Under the pieces are notes generated by a model. The model saw nothing but the letters and a program-made list of their open reading frames with translations, made no database searches and was not told the DNA's origin. Positions 7,391 through 14,432 of a DNA stretch of 35,795 bases are shown in pieces. Position numbers and translations under genes: made by a program. How positions within the stretch are numbered: the first letter of the stretch is position 1; each line of letters begins with the position of its first letter. The stretch comes from Acidimicrobium ferrooxidans DSM 10331 (GTDB lineage: Bacteria; Actinomycetota; Acidimicrobiia; Acidimicrobiales; Ilumatobacteraceae), in NCBI GenBank assembly GCA_945900735.1, contig CAMDJX010000006.1, positions 1 to 35,795 on the forward strand. The letters run 5' to 3'.

Positions 7391-8409
7391 TCGAGTACTG
7401 CCAGGAGTGGCGTGATGTCGAAGTTGTCCAATTGGGGAAGATAAATACGAGCGGCTTCTTGCTTGAACTGCGCACTTAAGTCAGACCGAAAAAACTTTGA
7501 TCCTTCTCTGATTACATAATTCAAGATGAAGAATCGATAGGCGAAGGGCAAGAAGCGCAACTCTGCTTCAGAAAGTGGATTGACGGAATGGTACGCCTTG
7601 AGAAACGTAATAAATTTGGGTTCGAGCAGCGTATGAGGGGAGTACGTAAACGAAGTCTTATCCCCGGTTTTGGAACTTACTCTCGAAAAGAAGTAAAAAT
7701 CGAGCAGTCGCGTGTCAATTCGGAACCAGTCATAGTCCCAACGGCTCATAAGTTGGAACCCATCGTCGCCATTTCTCTGAACCGAGAAATTGCCTAGATT
7801 CCAATCCAACAGAATGGGAATCTTCTGCCATTCGTCAAACGTAATGCTTTCCAGTTCGACGAGGAACTGGTGGGTGCTCTGACGCACGGTGGCAACGTCG
7901 GGCTGCGATAAACCAAAAACTTCGGTCGCATTTGGCTGCATGAGCTGATCTAGAAAATGAATCGCGTCACCCTTGATGGAGTTTGACGTGGAAGATAATT
8001 GTGGCGCTATCAAAGCGCATGAGTTATGGAACTGGGCTATCTCGCTGGCCAGGTTTCGAACATCATCGTCGGTGACTATTTTCGGAAGTTGTTCGCCGCG
8101 CTCTACGTCGACATAGAACACTGCCCAGCAGCTCTCGTCGTACCAGGTGTACACACGACCGTTCTTGCTCAATATGGTTGCTAAGAACTTCGCCCAACGA
8201 GTGTTAGCAAGTAACTGTTGACACCTAAACAAACGGTCGTGATCTTCTACGAATAGGAAGTACGAACCGTACGAGGAAACTTTGCAGACGATGTGCGAAC
8301 CATCGTCAAGCGAAGCGCGAAACACTCGATTTGTTGACACGTGGGCACTAACTTCGTCTACGGCGGTGATTTGCCGTAGATCGCCATAGTCAAGCCATGC
8401 CGCGCGCAC
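7387..8409 (-). CDS. APH/choline-kinase-fold phosphotransferase-like protein
   Basis: A protein of about 340 residues with aminoglycoside-phosphotransferase/kinase-fold features. An N-lobe strand carries a candidate ATP-binding Lys (HIVCKVSS, K43). The catalytic-loop equivalent is ILLDWNLGNFSV, giving D202 and N207 in the D-x4-N pattern, though the His usual in HxD is Leu/Ile. A metal-binding segment SRWDYDWFRID follows near 224-232. Substrate is unknown. The frame stays open upstream to 8646, but that part lies inside whiB; GTG 8409 is the first start after the whiB stop, although no good ribosome binding site is seen. It is probably transcribed from the whiB promoter. Confidence 0.6.
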   Translation of the reverse strand: MRAAWLDYGDLRQITAVDEVSAHVSTNRVFRASLDDGSHIVCKVSSYGSYFLFVEDHDRLFRCQQLLANTRWAKFLATILSKNGRVYTWYDESCWAVFYVDVERGEQLPKIVTDDDVRNLASEIAQFHNSCALIAPQLSSTSNSIKGDAIHFLDQLMQPNATEVFGLSQPDVATVRQSTHQFLVELESITFDEWQKIPILLDWNLGNFSVQRNGDDGFQLMSRWDYDWFRIDTRLLDFYFFSRVSSKTGDKTSFTYSPHTLLEPKFITFLKAYHSVNPLSEAELRFLPFAYRFFILNYVIREGSKFFRSDLSAQFKQEAARIYLPQLDNFDITPLLAVLD

Positions 8410-8443
8410 AATGTATTGTGCGTCGTTCGCGACCCTTTGCGAG

Positions 8444-8746
8444 TTAACGATTGATGTTGCGGACTCCGATTGGGGCGATGAGCCTGTAGCCGGCCTCGTG
8501 CCGTTCTTCTTCAGTTTCCCCACCCCAAAAACCATACTCATGATTTTCTCGGGCAAACGTTTTACAAGTATCAAGAACTGCACAATCGGCGCATACCGTT
8601 CGTGCCATCGCCTCTCTGCGAACACGCGATTGAGGGCGTTCGGCAATAGGGGGGAAGAAGATCTCTGTTAACCCGCGACACGCTGCAACGTTCATCCACG
8701 CATCATCTGTTTGCTCACGCCGTGAGTAGACATCCACCGCTGCCAT
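8444..8746 (-). CDS. WhiB-family iron-sulfur transcriptional regulator
   Basis: A 100-residue Wbl protein. Four cysteines (C23, C52, C55, C61; spacing C-x28-C-x2-C-x5-C) would hold a [4Fe-4S] cluster, and GFWGGETEEER at 72-82 is the family's G(I/V)WGG turn followed by the basic DNA-contact tail. Wbl proteins bind the sigma factor SigA and sense NO or redox state. ATG 8746 is chosen because GGGGG lies 4 nt upstream; an in-frame TTG at 8764 would add six residues. It has its own canonical promoter and a 5' leader, unlike most genes here. Which Wbl subclass it belongs to (WhiB1/2-like) cannot be settled by eye. Confidence 0.93.
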   Translation of the reverse strand: MAAVDVYSRREQTDDAWMNVAACRGLTEIFFPPIAERPQSRVRREAMARTVCADCAVLDTCKTFARENHEYGFWGGETEEERHEAGYRLIAPIGVRNINR

Positions 8747-8786
8747 GTAGCCCCCGATACTCAAAGTCCCAAACGAGACAAATGGG

Positions 8787-8815
8787 ACTGTAGCGGAAAC
8801 TAATCAATCGGTCAA
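8787..8815 (-). promoter_or_regulatory. Canonical -35/-10 promoter of whiB-family gene
   Basis: On the minus strand TTGACC (8815-8810), a 17-nt spacer and TACAGT (8792-8787) form a near-consensus housekeeping promoter. Transcription would start near 8780, giving a leader of about 34 nt before ATG 8746. It is the best two-box promoter in the window. Confidence 0.7.
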
Positions 8816-8822
8816 TTAAAGG

Positions 8823-9884
8823 TTAGGCACCCTTATTGAGCTGCGTGGTCACTCCGGCAACGAACTGGTCAACATCTTCACTGGTGACATCCCATCCCGT
8901 CATCCAACGGACTTGGCCTGCCTTGTCATCCCAGTCCCAAAAGAATGACCATTCCTGCAAAGCCTTTTTGTCTGACGCGTTCAGTATTGGGAAGATGCTG
9001 TTCGCGGCGGGTGGGTGATGCAGCTGAAGTGATTCGATCGAATGCAATTTCTGGAACAAGCGCGATGCACCGGCATTCGACTGAGCGCCAAGCGCGATGA
9101 ACAAATCATCATCGAGGAGCGCCAGATATTGAGCCGAAATGAAACGCATCTTGGAATGCAATTGTGTCAACTGTTTGCGAATGTATTTCGATCGATCAGC
9201 AAGCGCACGATTGAAAAACACGACAGCTTCGCCGAAGACGCCACCAGCTTTCATTCCGCCGAATGTCAATACGTCCACGCCCGCTTCAACCGTGAACGCT
9301 CGTAGTGCATCTCGAGTGCCACCCAAAGCGGCTGTGGCGTGCGCAATTCGAGCGCCATCCATATGTACGAGCATGCCCATGTCGTGGGCCGTGTCGCACA
9401 ATTCCTTCACTTCTTGAGCGGAATACACGGTTCCAAGTTCGGTTGCTTGAGTAAGAGACACGACCCCAGGTTGAACGTGATGTTCGCTACCCAAAAAGTG
9501 TGCTTGATCGCGAATCTTCGCTGGTACCAACTTGGCATCAGCACACGGTAAATCAAGAAGCTTCGCGCCGAGCAAACGCTCTGGTGCGCCAGTTTCATCA
9601 ACCGAGATGTGTGACCAGTTGGTGCAGATCACTGCCTGGGCGGGTTGCAACATGCACGCAAGGGCAAATACGTTTGCACCAGTACCGCCGTAGACGAACC
9701 TCGTCACGACATCTTGCGCGAATAATTCGTTGAAGGCTTCTTCGGCCTGGATGGTGTACTGATCGGCCCCATAAGCTAATTCATGGCCCTCGTTGCAGCG
9801 GAGGAGTGCATCCATCACCGCTGGGTGTGCACCCGCAGCGTTATCACTTGCAAATCTCCGTTTTGGAGCTTGTGGAAGAGCCAT
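8823..9884 (-). CDS. Threonine aldolase family protein (PLP-dependent)
   Basis: A 353-residue fold-type-I PLP enzyme of the low-specificity threonine aldolase/beta-eliminating lyase family, which splits L-threonine or L-allo-threonine to glycine and acetaldehyde. Visible motifs are YGGTGANVFAL near residue 65 (cofactor phosphate contact), HMDGARIAHA near 174 (Asp to the pyridine nitrogen) and FGGMKAGGVFGEAVVFF near 208-224, whose Lys is the likely Schiff-base residue. It starts with ATG; CATACT six nt upstream is a poor -10 match. The gene ends 8 nt before the whiB promoter and stands alone. The assignment to the family is firm, the substrate preference is not. Confidence 0.87.
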   Translation of the reverse strand: MALPQAPKRRFASDNAAGAHPAVMDALLRCNEGHELAYGADQYTIQAEEAFNELFAQDVVTRFVYGGTGANVFALACMLQPAQAVICTNWSHISVDETGAPERLLGAKLLDLPCADAKLVPAKIRDQAHFLGSEHHVQPGVVSLTQATELGTVYSAQEVKELCDTAHDMGMLVHMDGARIAHATAALGGTRDALRAFTVEAGVDVLTFGGMKAGGVFGEAVVFFNRALADRSKYIRKQLTQLHSKMRFISAQYLALLDDDLFIALGAQSNAGASRLFQKLHSIESLQLHHPPAANSIFPILNASDKKALQEWSFFWDWDDKAGQVRWMTGWDVTSEDVDQFVAGVTTQLNKGA

Positions 9885-9930
9885 GTATTCAGTATGGAAG
9901 CAAATCCACCATAGATGCGCACCGAATGAC

Positions 9931-9936
9931 TACCTT
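9931..9936 (+). promoter_or_regulatory. -10 box of a leaderless promoter for the zinc-finger-like gene
   Basis: TACCTT is followed by 6 nt and the ATG at 9943. It decides this start over in-frame upstream codons that fall inside the threonine aldolase gene. Confidence 0.5.
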
Positions 9937-9942
9937 TTTGTC

Positions 9943-10362
9943 ATGACGAAATTGCGTGACTCGTTGGTCAATACGCAGAGCCCAACCTTGCCCAATGGCT
10001 CCACAAGATGCTCGTGGTGCAGGATGCCTATGCAGCGAACCGCCGGTGCAGGTCGACCTCGCCGGTTCTGTTCGCAAGCTTGTCGCCAATGGGATTGGGT
10101 TGCCCGCCAGCGCGCCAGCGAGCTTGCCTTGAGCGAAGACGAGCTGGTGATGACGCGAAGCCAACTTGATGCCTTACGTGATCAGATCTATGTGTTGCAG
10201 TGCGCGATACACGACGTGGAACACGACCTAGATCCGTCAATCGACCCGACGTCAAGAGACTTCAAGGCTGCATTGGTTTGGCTGCTGGCGGCGGCAAAAC
10301 CGTTGACAGAAGACCAATTGACGCCAAGTCGGACTTCTCCATCTGGGATGCCACGCCCATAA
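9943..10362 (+). CDS. Small zinc-finger-like protein of unknown function
   Basis: A 139-residue protein with a Cys cluster at residues 23-46: CSWC, then a GRPRRFCSQACRQ segment, spacing CxxC-x17-CxxxC. The GRPRRFCSxxCRQ pattern is found in short actinobacterial proteins and in domains that bind a zinc ion near DNA-binding regions. A helical segment full of charged residues (about 50-95) may form a coiled coil. The C-terminal 25 residues look disordered. No enzyme motif is present. The frame is open further upstream, but ATG 9943 has a matching -10 box and avoids overlap with the opposing gene. It lies 36 nt before the PLP lyase-like gene. Confidence 0.65.
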   Translation: MTKLRDSLVNTQSPTLPNGSTRCSWCRMPMQRTAGAGRPRRFCSQACRQWDWVARQRASELALSEDELVMTRSQLDALRDQIYVLQCAIHDVEHDLDPSIDPTSRDFKAALVWLLAAAKPLTEDQLTPSRTSPSGMPRP

Positions 10363-10398
10363 TGATAGTTATGTAAAGTTAGGATTCAAGAACGATAT

Positions 10399-11670
10399 AT
10401 GGCCTCAGAACAACGATCACCCACCGCGTTGCCAGCCCTTGGGAAATCCGCCCAGAATGTGCTCAACCAGATGGATGCTTTACGAACCGAAGATGTCCGA
10501 TGGCGTGAAGGGCGAGCATTTTCGCTTGCGTACTTTGCAGGCTCCGAGGTCCAGACGCTTGCCGAGGACGCTTACAAGCGCTGTGCAGGCGACAATGCGT
10601 TGAATACGGCTGCTTTCCCTAGCCTCCGCCGAATGCAGTCCGACGTGCTCGATTATGCGTCTATTTGGCTAGGCGCCAAAGAAGGTTCCGCTGGCTACTT
10701 CACCAGCGGCGGAACTGAAAGCATCCTGATGGCCCTCAAGGCCTCTCGTGACCAATTTGCCCAAGACCGCGGAGTGAGTCGTCCCAATGTCGTAATGCCA
10801 ACGTCGGCCCATGCGGCATTCGCTAAGGCGGGTGCGTACTTCGGTATCGAAATTCGACGTACACCGGTTAAGTCCGATTGGCGTGCGGATGTTGATGCAA
10901 TGGGCGAAGCAATCGACGAGAACACCATCATGGTCGCCTGCTCTGCCCCGCATTATCCCCAAGGTGTGATCGACGACGTTCCTGCGGTTGCTGCTCTTGC
11001 ACAAAGATTTGGAATCAACTGTCATGTTGACGCTTGTATGGGAGGTGTTTCGCTCGCCTACCTAGAACGGCTCGGTCGAAAACTTCCTGCCTGGAATTTT
11101 TCAGTGCCTGGCGTTACTTCGATGTCGGTCGACTTGCACAAGTTTGGATATACATCTAAGGGTGCCTCGGTGATTATGTACGCCGACAAACGAACGCGCT
11201 CGTTTCAGGGGTTCATTACCGATGATTGGCTCGGTGGCATGTATGCGTCGTCAGGCATGTTGGGTACTAAATCTGGTGGTCCAATCGCAGCCGCGTGGGC
11301 AGTAATGAATCATTTGGGCGATAACGGCTACGAAGCACTCACCCAGCGCGCGCTCAACGCAACAACCCGATTGGCCCAACATCTTCGTCAACACCCATCG
11401 CTACAACTTCGTGCAGAGCCCGACGCACTTCTGTTGTCGTTCGGCGCGAAAGATCCTCAACAATTGAATGTCTTCGCAATTGCAGATTTGCTTTGGACAA
11501 AGGGTTGGTACGTCGACCGCCAAACCCCACCAGACTCGCTGCATTGCACCGTTAACGCCGTTCACGATCAGGTCATTGATTTGTTCTTAAGCGATCTGGA
11601 TTGGGCCGCCGAGACAGCGCTGCAAAGCGGCACCACGGGAGATGTCGGCCAATACGGCACCATGCAGTAA
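10399..11670 (+). CDS. Sphingosine-1-phosphate-lyase-like PLP enzyme (group II decarboxylase superfamily)
   Basis: A 423-residue protein of the PLP-dependent decarboxylase superfamily. SVDLHKFGYTSKGASVIMY (about 243-261) closely follows the S1P-lyase signature THKYGYAPKG, with K248 as the Schiff-base Lys. FTSGGTESILMALKASRD near 101-118 is the phosphate-binding segment, and HVDACMGG gives D211. S1P lyases cut phosphorylated long-chain bases to a fatty aldehyde and phosphoethanolamine; bacterial relatives also act on other amino acids, so the substrate is open. No N-terminal membrane anchor is seen, unlike the eukaryotic enzyme. AGGA about 14 nt before the ATG is a weak ribosome site. Confidence 0.8.
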   Translation: MASEQRSPTALPALGKSAQNVLNQMDALRTEDVRWREGRAFSLAYFAGSEVQTLAEDAYKRCAGDNALNTAAFPSLRRMQSDVLDYASIWLGAKEGSAGYFTSGGTESILMALKASRDQFAQDRGVSRPNVVMPTSAHAAFAKAGAYFGIEIRRTPVKSDWRADVDAMGEAIDENTIMVACSAPHYPQGVIDDVPAVAALAQRFGINCHVDACMGGVSLAYLERLGRKLPAWNFSVPGVTSMSVDLHKFGYTSKGASVIMYADKRTRSFQGFITDDWLGGMYASSGMLGTKSGGPIAAAWAVMNHLGDNGYEALTQRALNATTRLAQHLRQHPSLQLRAEPDALLLSFGAKDPQQLNVFAIADLLWTKGWYVDRQTPPDSLHCTVNAVHDQVIDLFLSDLDWAAETALQSGTTGDVGQYGTMQ

Positions 11671-11719
11671 CTCCCAGCAATAACGTCATGACGCAAAGCC
11701 CAAACACCCACTTCCCCAC

Positions 11720-11725
11720 TACTCT
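11720..11725 (+). promoter_or_regulatory. -10 box of a leaderless promoter for the small helical protein
   Basis: TACTCT is followed by 6 nt and the ATG at 11732. Confidence 0.5.
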
Positions 11726-11731
11726 TTCCCT

Positions 11732-12118
11732 ATGAGCGAATCCACTAATGGCGGCTCTCCGCAAGCAAATGGCATAGAAGATCTCCTCAACCTCGTCAAC
11801 GCTCTCAATCCGCTTGCCAATGGAGTCAAGGCTGTTGATCAAGCAAAACGAACGGTTGAGGCATTGATCGCAAGCATGGAGTTGTTCGTTCAGTCAATGG
11901 ACAATTTGAATCAAGTTGCGACTCGCGTCAATCGTCTATTGGACGACATCGAGGGTCCCGTGCGTCAAATCGCACCGCATATCAATGGTGCGCTTTCTGC
12001 TACTGCAAAGCTTGCAGATATCAGTGGAGCGTTGAACGAGCTGACAAAGCGCCTTGGGCCATTACTGTCATTTCTTCCGCAAAGCGGACCAAGCAAAAAC
12101 CCGACAACCGAAAACTAA
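11732..12118 (+). CDS. Small all-helical protein of unknown function
   Basis: A 128-residue protein with no recognised domain. From residue 18 to 110 it is a chain of amphipathic helices rich in Leu, Ala, Val and Asn, with hydrophobic residues at coiled-coil-like spacing (for example LIASMELFVQSMDNLNQVATR). Both ends are polar and disordered. There is no signal peptide and no true membrane span. Such proteins can associate with membranes or with storage-granule surfaces, but nothing here proves it. It stands alone, with its own leaderless -10 box, and its stop overlaps the opposing MerR stop by four bases (CTAA). Confidence 0.55.
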   Translation: MSESTNGGSPQANGIEDLLNLVNALNPLANGVKAVDQAKRTVEALIASMELFVQSMDNLNQVATRVNRLLDDIEGPVRQIAPHINGALSATAKLADISGALNELTKRLGPLLSFLPQSGPSKNPTTEN

Positions 12119-12576
12119 AGAGCGATTGATCTTTTCTGCTGCCCAATTTGTGGTTGCAGCGCGGCATTGCTCATGAGAACGATTCGAGAATCGACCTGTT
12201 CTTTCACACCAGCTAATGGGAGAACATTAAGTACGCCTTGTCCGCCTCGCATCACGTCTACCAACTGATCGCCTTGACACAACACAACCGACTGACCACT
12301 GATCACGATGTGTGCCGCGGTTATCTCGGTATCTACGTGGTCGCGTAAGTATCGAAATACTTCACGAACGGACTCCAATTTGATGCCAGCATCAAGAAGA
12401 TTCTTAATCACGCGTAGCTCTAGAAGATTGCGGTAGTTGTAGACGCGACGAGTGCCACTCCCCTTCGCATCGCAGGAAGACGGGCGAATCAAATCGGTTC
12501 GAGCCCAATAATCAAGTTGGCGATAAGTGATCCCGACAACCTCGGCTGCTTGTGAACCGCTATACCCCTGATCCAT
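12115..12576 (-). CDS. MerR-family regulator, ortholog type of Mycobacterium Rv1830 (ResR/McdR)
   Basis: A 153-residue protein with an N-terminal MerR winged helix: SGSQAAEVVGITYRQLDYWARTDLIRPS, then a Tyr-Asn-Tyr-Arg (YNYRNLLELRVI) wing region. The remaining 80 residues lack the Cys or His pairs of metal-sensing MerR proteins, and VISGQSVVLCQGDQLVDVMRGG forms a small beta-rich end. Its position two genes after the other MerR gene and next to the DUF151 nuclease matches the conserved garA-Rv1828-Rv1829-Rv1830 order, where the last gene regulates division and recovery from drug exposure in mycobacteria. Orthology rests on motifs plus synteny. Leaderless, own -10 box. Confidence 0.85.
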   Translation of the reverse strand: MDQGYSGSQAAEVVGITYRQLDYWARTDLIRPSSCDAKGSGTRRVYNYRNLLELRVIKNLLDAGIKLESVREVFRYLRDHVDTEITAAHIVISGQSVVLCQGDQLVDVMRGGQGVLNVLPLAGVKEQVDSRIVLMSNAALQPQIGQQKRSIAL

Positions 12577-12582
12577 ATCTTC

Positions 12583-12588
12583 AGGCTA
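12583..12588 (-). promoter_or_regulatory. -10 box of a leaderless promoter for the Rv1830-type MerR gene
   Basis: Minus-strand TAGCCT is followed by 6 nt and the ATG at 12576. Confidence 0.5.
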
Positions 12589-12608
12589 AGCCCAAGATTG
12601 GCTGATAA

Positions 12609-13100
12609 CTAGCCCTGAAAATCTTCCGGACTGATGCTGTCAATGAATTGGCGGAAATCATCCAAGATTCCCTCTTCTTCGTCTGGCTGAACCACTGGCG
12701 GCTCTTTAGCGGCAGAATCCATCAGCGCCGACTCGGCGAAGATGGGCGCTCCGACGCGAACGGCAATGGCCACCGCGTCAGATGGCCGCGACGAGACTCT
12801 GCTCGTAGCCCCCTTGACAGCAATCTCTATCTCAGCGAAATACGTGTGCTCAACAACATCTGTCAGCACAATCTTTTCGATAGTTCCACCCATTTCAGAC
12901 ACAACGGTGACCAAGAGATCGTGCGTCAGCGGACGCTCCGGAATGATGCCTTCTAATGCATAGTGAATCGCGGAGGCTTCTGGCCCTCCAATAAATATTG
13001 GAAGCTCACGCATCTTCCCTTCGGTTTCCTTCAACATCAAAACAGGAACGTTTGACGGAACTTCCAGTCGCACTCCAACGAGGTTAAGTTCAACGAGCAT
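12609..13100 (-). CDS. Bifunctional nuclease family protein (DUF151)
   Basis: A 163-residue protein with the DUF151/bifunctional nuclease core: VPVLMLKETEGKMRELPIFIGG near residues 18-39, AIHYALEGIIPERPLTHDLL near 45-63, and the RPSDAVAIAVRVGAPIFA block near 106-122, which is the most conserved part of the family. Plant and archaeal members cut RNA and single-stranded DNA; the bacterial role is poorly known. The acidic tail after residue 130 is probably flexible. It sits between the two MerR genes as in Mycobacterium Rv1829 and C. glutamicum. The start is set by a -10 box 6 nt upstream. Confidence 0.88.
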   Translation of the reverse strand: MLVELNLVGVRLEVPSNVPVLMLKETEGKMRELPIFIGGPEASAIHYALEGIIPERPLTHDLLVTVVSEMGGTIEKIVLTDVVEHTYFAEIEIAVKGATSRVSSRPSDAVAIAVRVGAPIFAESALMDSAAKEPPVVQPDEEEGILDDFRQFIDSISPEDFQG

Positions 13101-13106
13101 AAGCGA

Positions 13107-13112
13107 ATGGTA
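13107..13112 (-). promoter_or_regulatory. -10 box of a leaderless promoter for the DUF151 nuclease gene
   Basis: Minus-strand TACCAT is followed by 6 nt and the ATG at 13100. It overlaps the 19-nt gap after the upstream MerR stop. Confidence 0.5.
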
Positions 13113-13119
13113 GCAACCG

Positions 13120-13890
13120 CTACATGCCTTCTACGTAGGGTTTCGCCGCTGCCGCCATCAAGGAGGCTCGAAGTTGTTCACCTAACTCTATGAAGTCGTT
13201 CAGCAGCTCCAAAGCCTGCTGGCGCGCTGCCGGGTTTCTTTGGCGAAGAAACGGAATGATCCTTTGTTCGAACAAAGCCATTTCTCTTTCGGCTGAATGC
13301 TTCCAGGCCTTCAGATGCCTGACGTCGATACCAAGTTCTACAAACTTTGCCCCAACTTCCACAATCTCCCGATCCAGCACACTGAACATTTCCATGTCGC
13401 CAACTATTCGTGGAGTGACCAAACCAGCCCCTACCAACTGCTTGAGGACTGCTTCATCAATTGTCGCTTCCTGCAGCAGCTCGTCTCGGTTGAGAGATGA
13501 AGTGTTGTCGCGTTCGGCCTGACGACCGCGTGGCTTGCTTGCAGTTTGCGGAATTGTTTTACTCGCAGCAGGATGTGATGCCGGTGTAACGTTTCGAATT
13601 CCTCGCGGATTTGTGTCCTCATATGGGCGAATCATTCCATCGCTCGTGTCACCTTCAAGGCGATTGCGAATTACTTTCAGGGGAAGATAGTTCTCGCGTT
13701 GTTCACGAAGAATGAACCGAAGTCGATCAATCTCTGCTGTGCTGAACTTTCGATAACCAGACGGCGTTCTCTCCGGTTCAATGAGCCCCTGGCTTTCTAA
13801 GAATCGAATCTTCGAAATAGTCACATCTGGGAATTCATCGAGCAACAGCCCAAGCACCTCTCCGATGGATAAATAGTTTTTCTCATCCAT
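13120..13890 (-). CDS. ftsR: MerR-family regulator, FtsR/Rv1828 type
   Basis: A 256-residue protein beginning with the MerR DNA-binding domain: YLSIGEVLGLLLDEFPDVTISKIRFLESQGL, then RTPSGYRKFSTAEIDRLRFILREQRENYLPLKVIR. This region is very close to Mycobacterium Rv1828 and C. glutamicum FtsR, the latter an activator of ftsZ. A Ser/Thr/Arg-rich linker near 85-130 precedes a helical C-terminal domain ending AAAKPYVEGM. It lies between the FHA gene and the DUF151 gene, the same neighbours as in those genomes. ATG 13890 is preferred because the MerR homology begins there; an in-frame TTG at 13929 and GTG at 13896 cannot be excluded. Confidence 0.85.
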   Translation of the reverse strand: MDEKNYLSIGEVLGLLLDEFPDVTISKIRFLESQGLIEPERTPSGYRKFSTAEIDRLRFILREQRENYLPLKVIRNRLEGDTSDGMIRPYEDTNPRGIRNVTPASHPAASKTIPQTASKPRGRQAERDNTSSLNRDELLQEATIDEAVLKQLVGAGLVTPRIVGDMEMFSVLDREIVEVGAKFVELGIDVRHLKAWKHSAEREMALFEQRIIPFLRQRNPAARQQALELLNDFIELGEQLRASLMAAAAKPYVEGM

Positions 13891-13941
13891 CAGCACATAT
13901 CCAGTGTGGCATGGTCTGGACCGAAACAAGAAAACGTCTGG

Positions 13942-14427
13942 TTACGCCTGCGAACCATCGAAAAACACCATTCGATACTTACCAATTTGTAATTCATCGC
14001 CGTGCTCTATGGTGCCTTCATCAATGCGAATTTGGTTGACGTAAGTGCCGTTCAGAGATCCAAGGTCAACAACCGAATAGACCCCTTCTGTGCATTGAAC
14101 TTCGGCGTGTCTGCGGGAAACCGTCACATCGTCCAAACACACAATGCTGTCCGGATGACGACCTATTGACGAAACATCGGGCTGTAATAGGTACCGATCG
14201 CCCGAGTAGGCACCCGATCTCATAACGAGCACCCCTCTCCCCCGGGTGTTTTCGTCAAATACGACTCGGGCGTTATCGCCATTACCTGGGGCATCCTGCA
14301 ATGGGTCAATCGCGCTCAGCACAATCGTGCGTTCGGATGGTTGGTCTAGAACTGTGCCGCAGGCAGAGCAGAACCCCGAATTTGGAGGGTTTCGATGCCC
14401 GCACTGATTGCAAAAGACGTACGACAT
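13942..14427 (-). CDS. FHA-domain protein with N-terminal zinc ribbon, GarA/OdhI position
   Basis: A 161-residue protein. C6, C9, C20 and C23 form a CxxC-x10-CxxC zinc ribbon; the FHA domain spans about 66-155 with GRHPDS (89-94), SRRH (104-107) and LNGTYVN (115-121), the residues that bind phosphothreonine. By gene order it corresponds to GarA/OdhI, which bind the 2-oxoglutarate dehydrogenase and glutamate enzymes and are switched off when an N-terminal ETT motif is phosphorylated. No ETT motif is present; SERTIVLSAID (T34) is the only nearby candidate. Function by analogy is therefore a guess. The gene is leaderless with its own -10 box and ends 51 nt before the FtsR start. Confidence 0.88.
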   Translation of the reverse strand: MSYVFCNQCGHRNPPNSGFCSACGTVLDQPSERTIVLSAIDPLQDAPGNGDNARVVFDENTRGRGVLVMRSGAYSGDRYLLQPDVSSIGRHPDSIVCLDDVTVSRRHAEVQCTEGVYSVVDLGSLNGTYVNQIRIDEGTIEHGDELQIGKYRMVFFDGSQA

Positions 14428-14432
14428 TGCCC

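Noticed and set aside
8410-8646. N-terminal 79-residue extension of the kinase-like protein
   Set aside because: It lies almost wholly within whiB in another frame on the same strand, and whiB is firmly supported by its Cys motif; the extension shows no kinase features.
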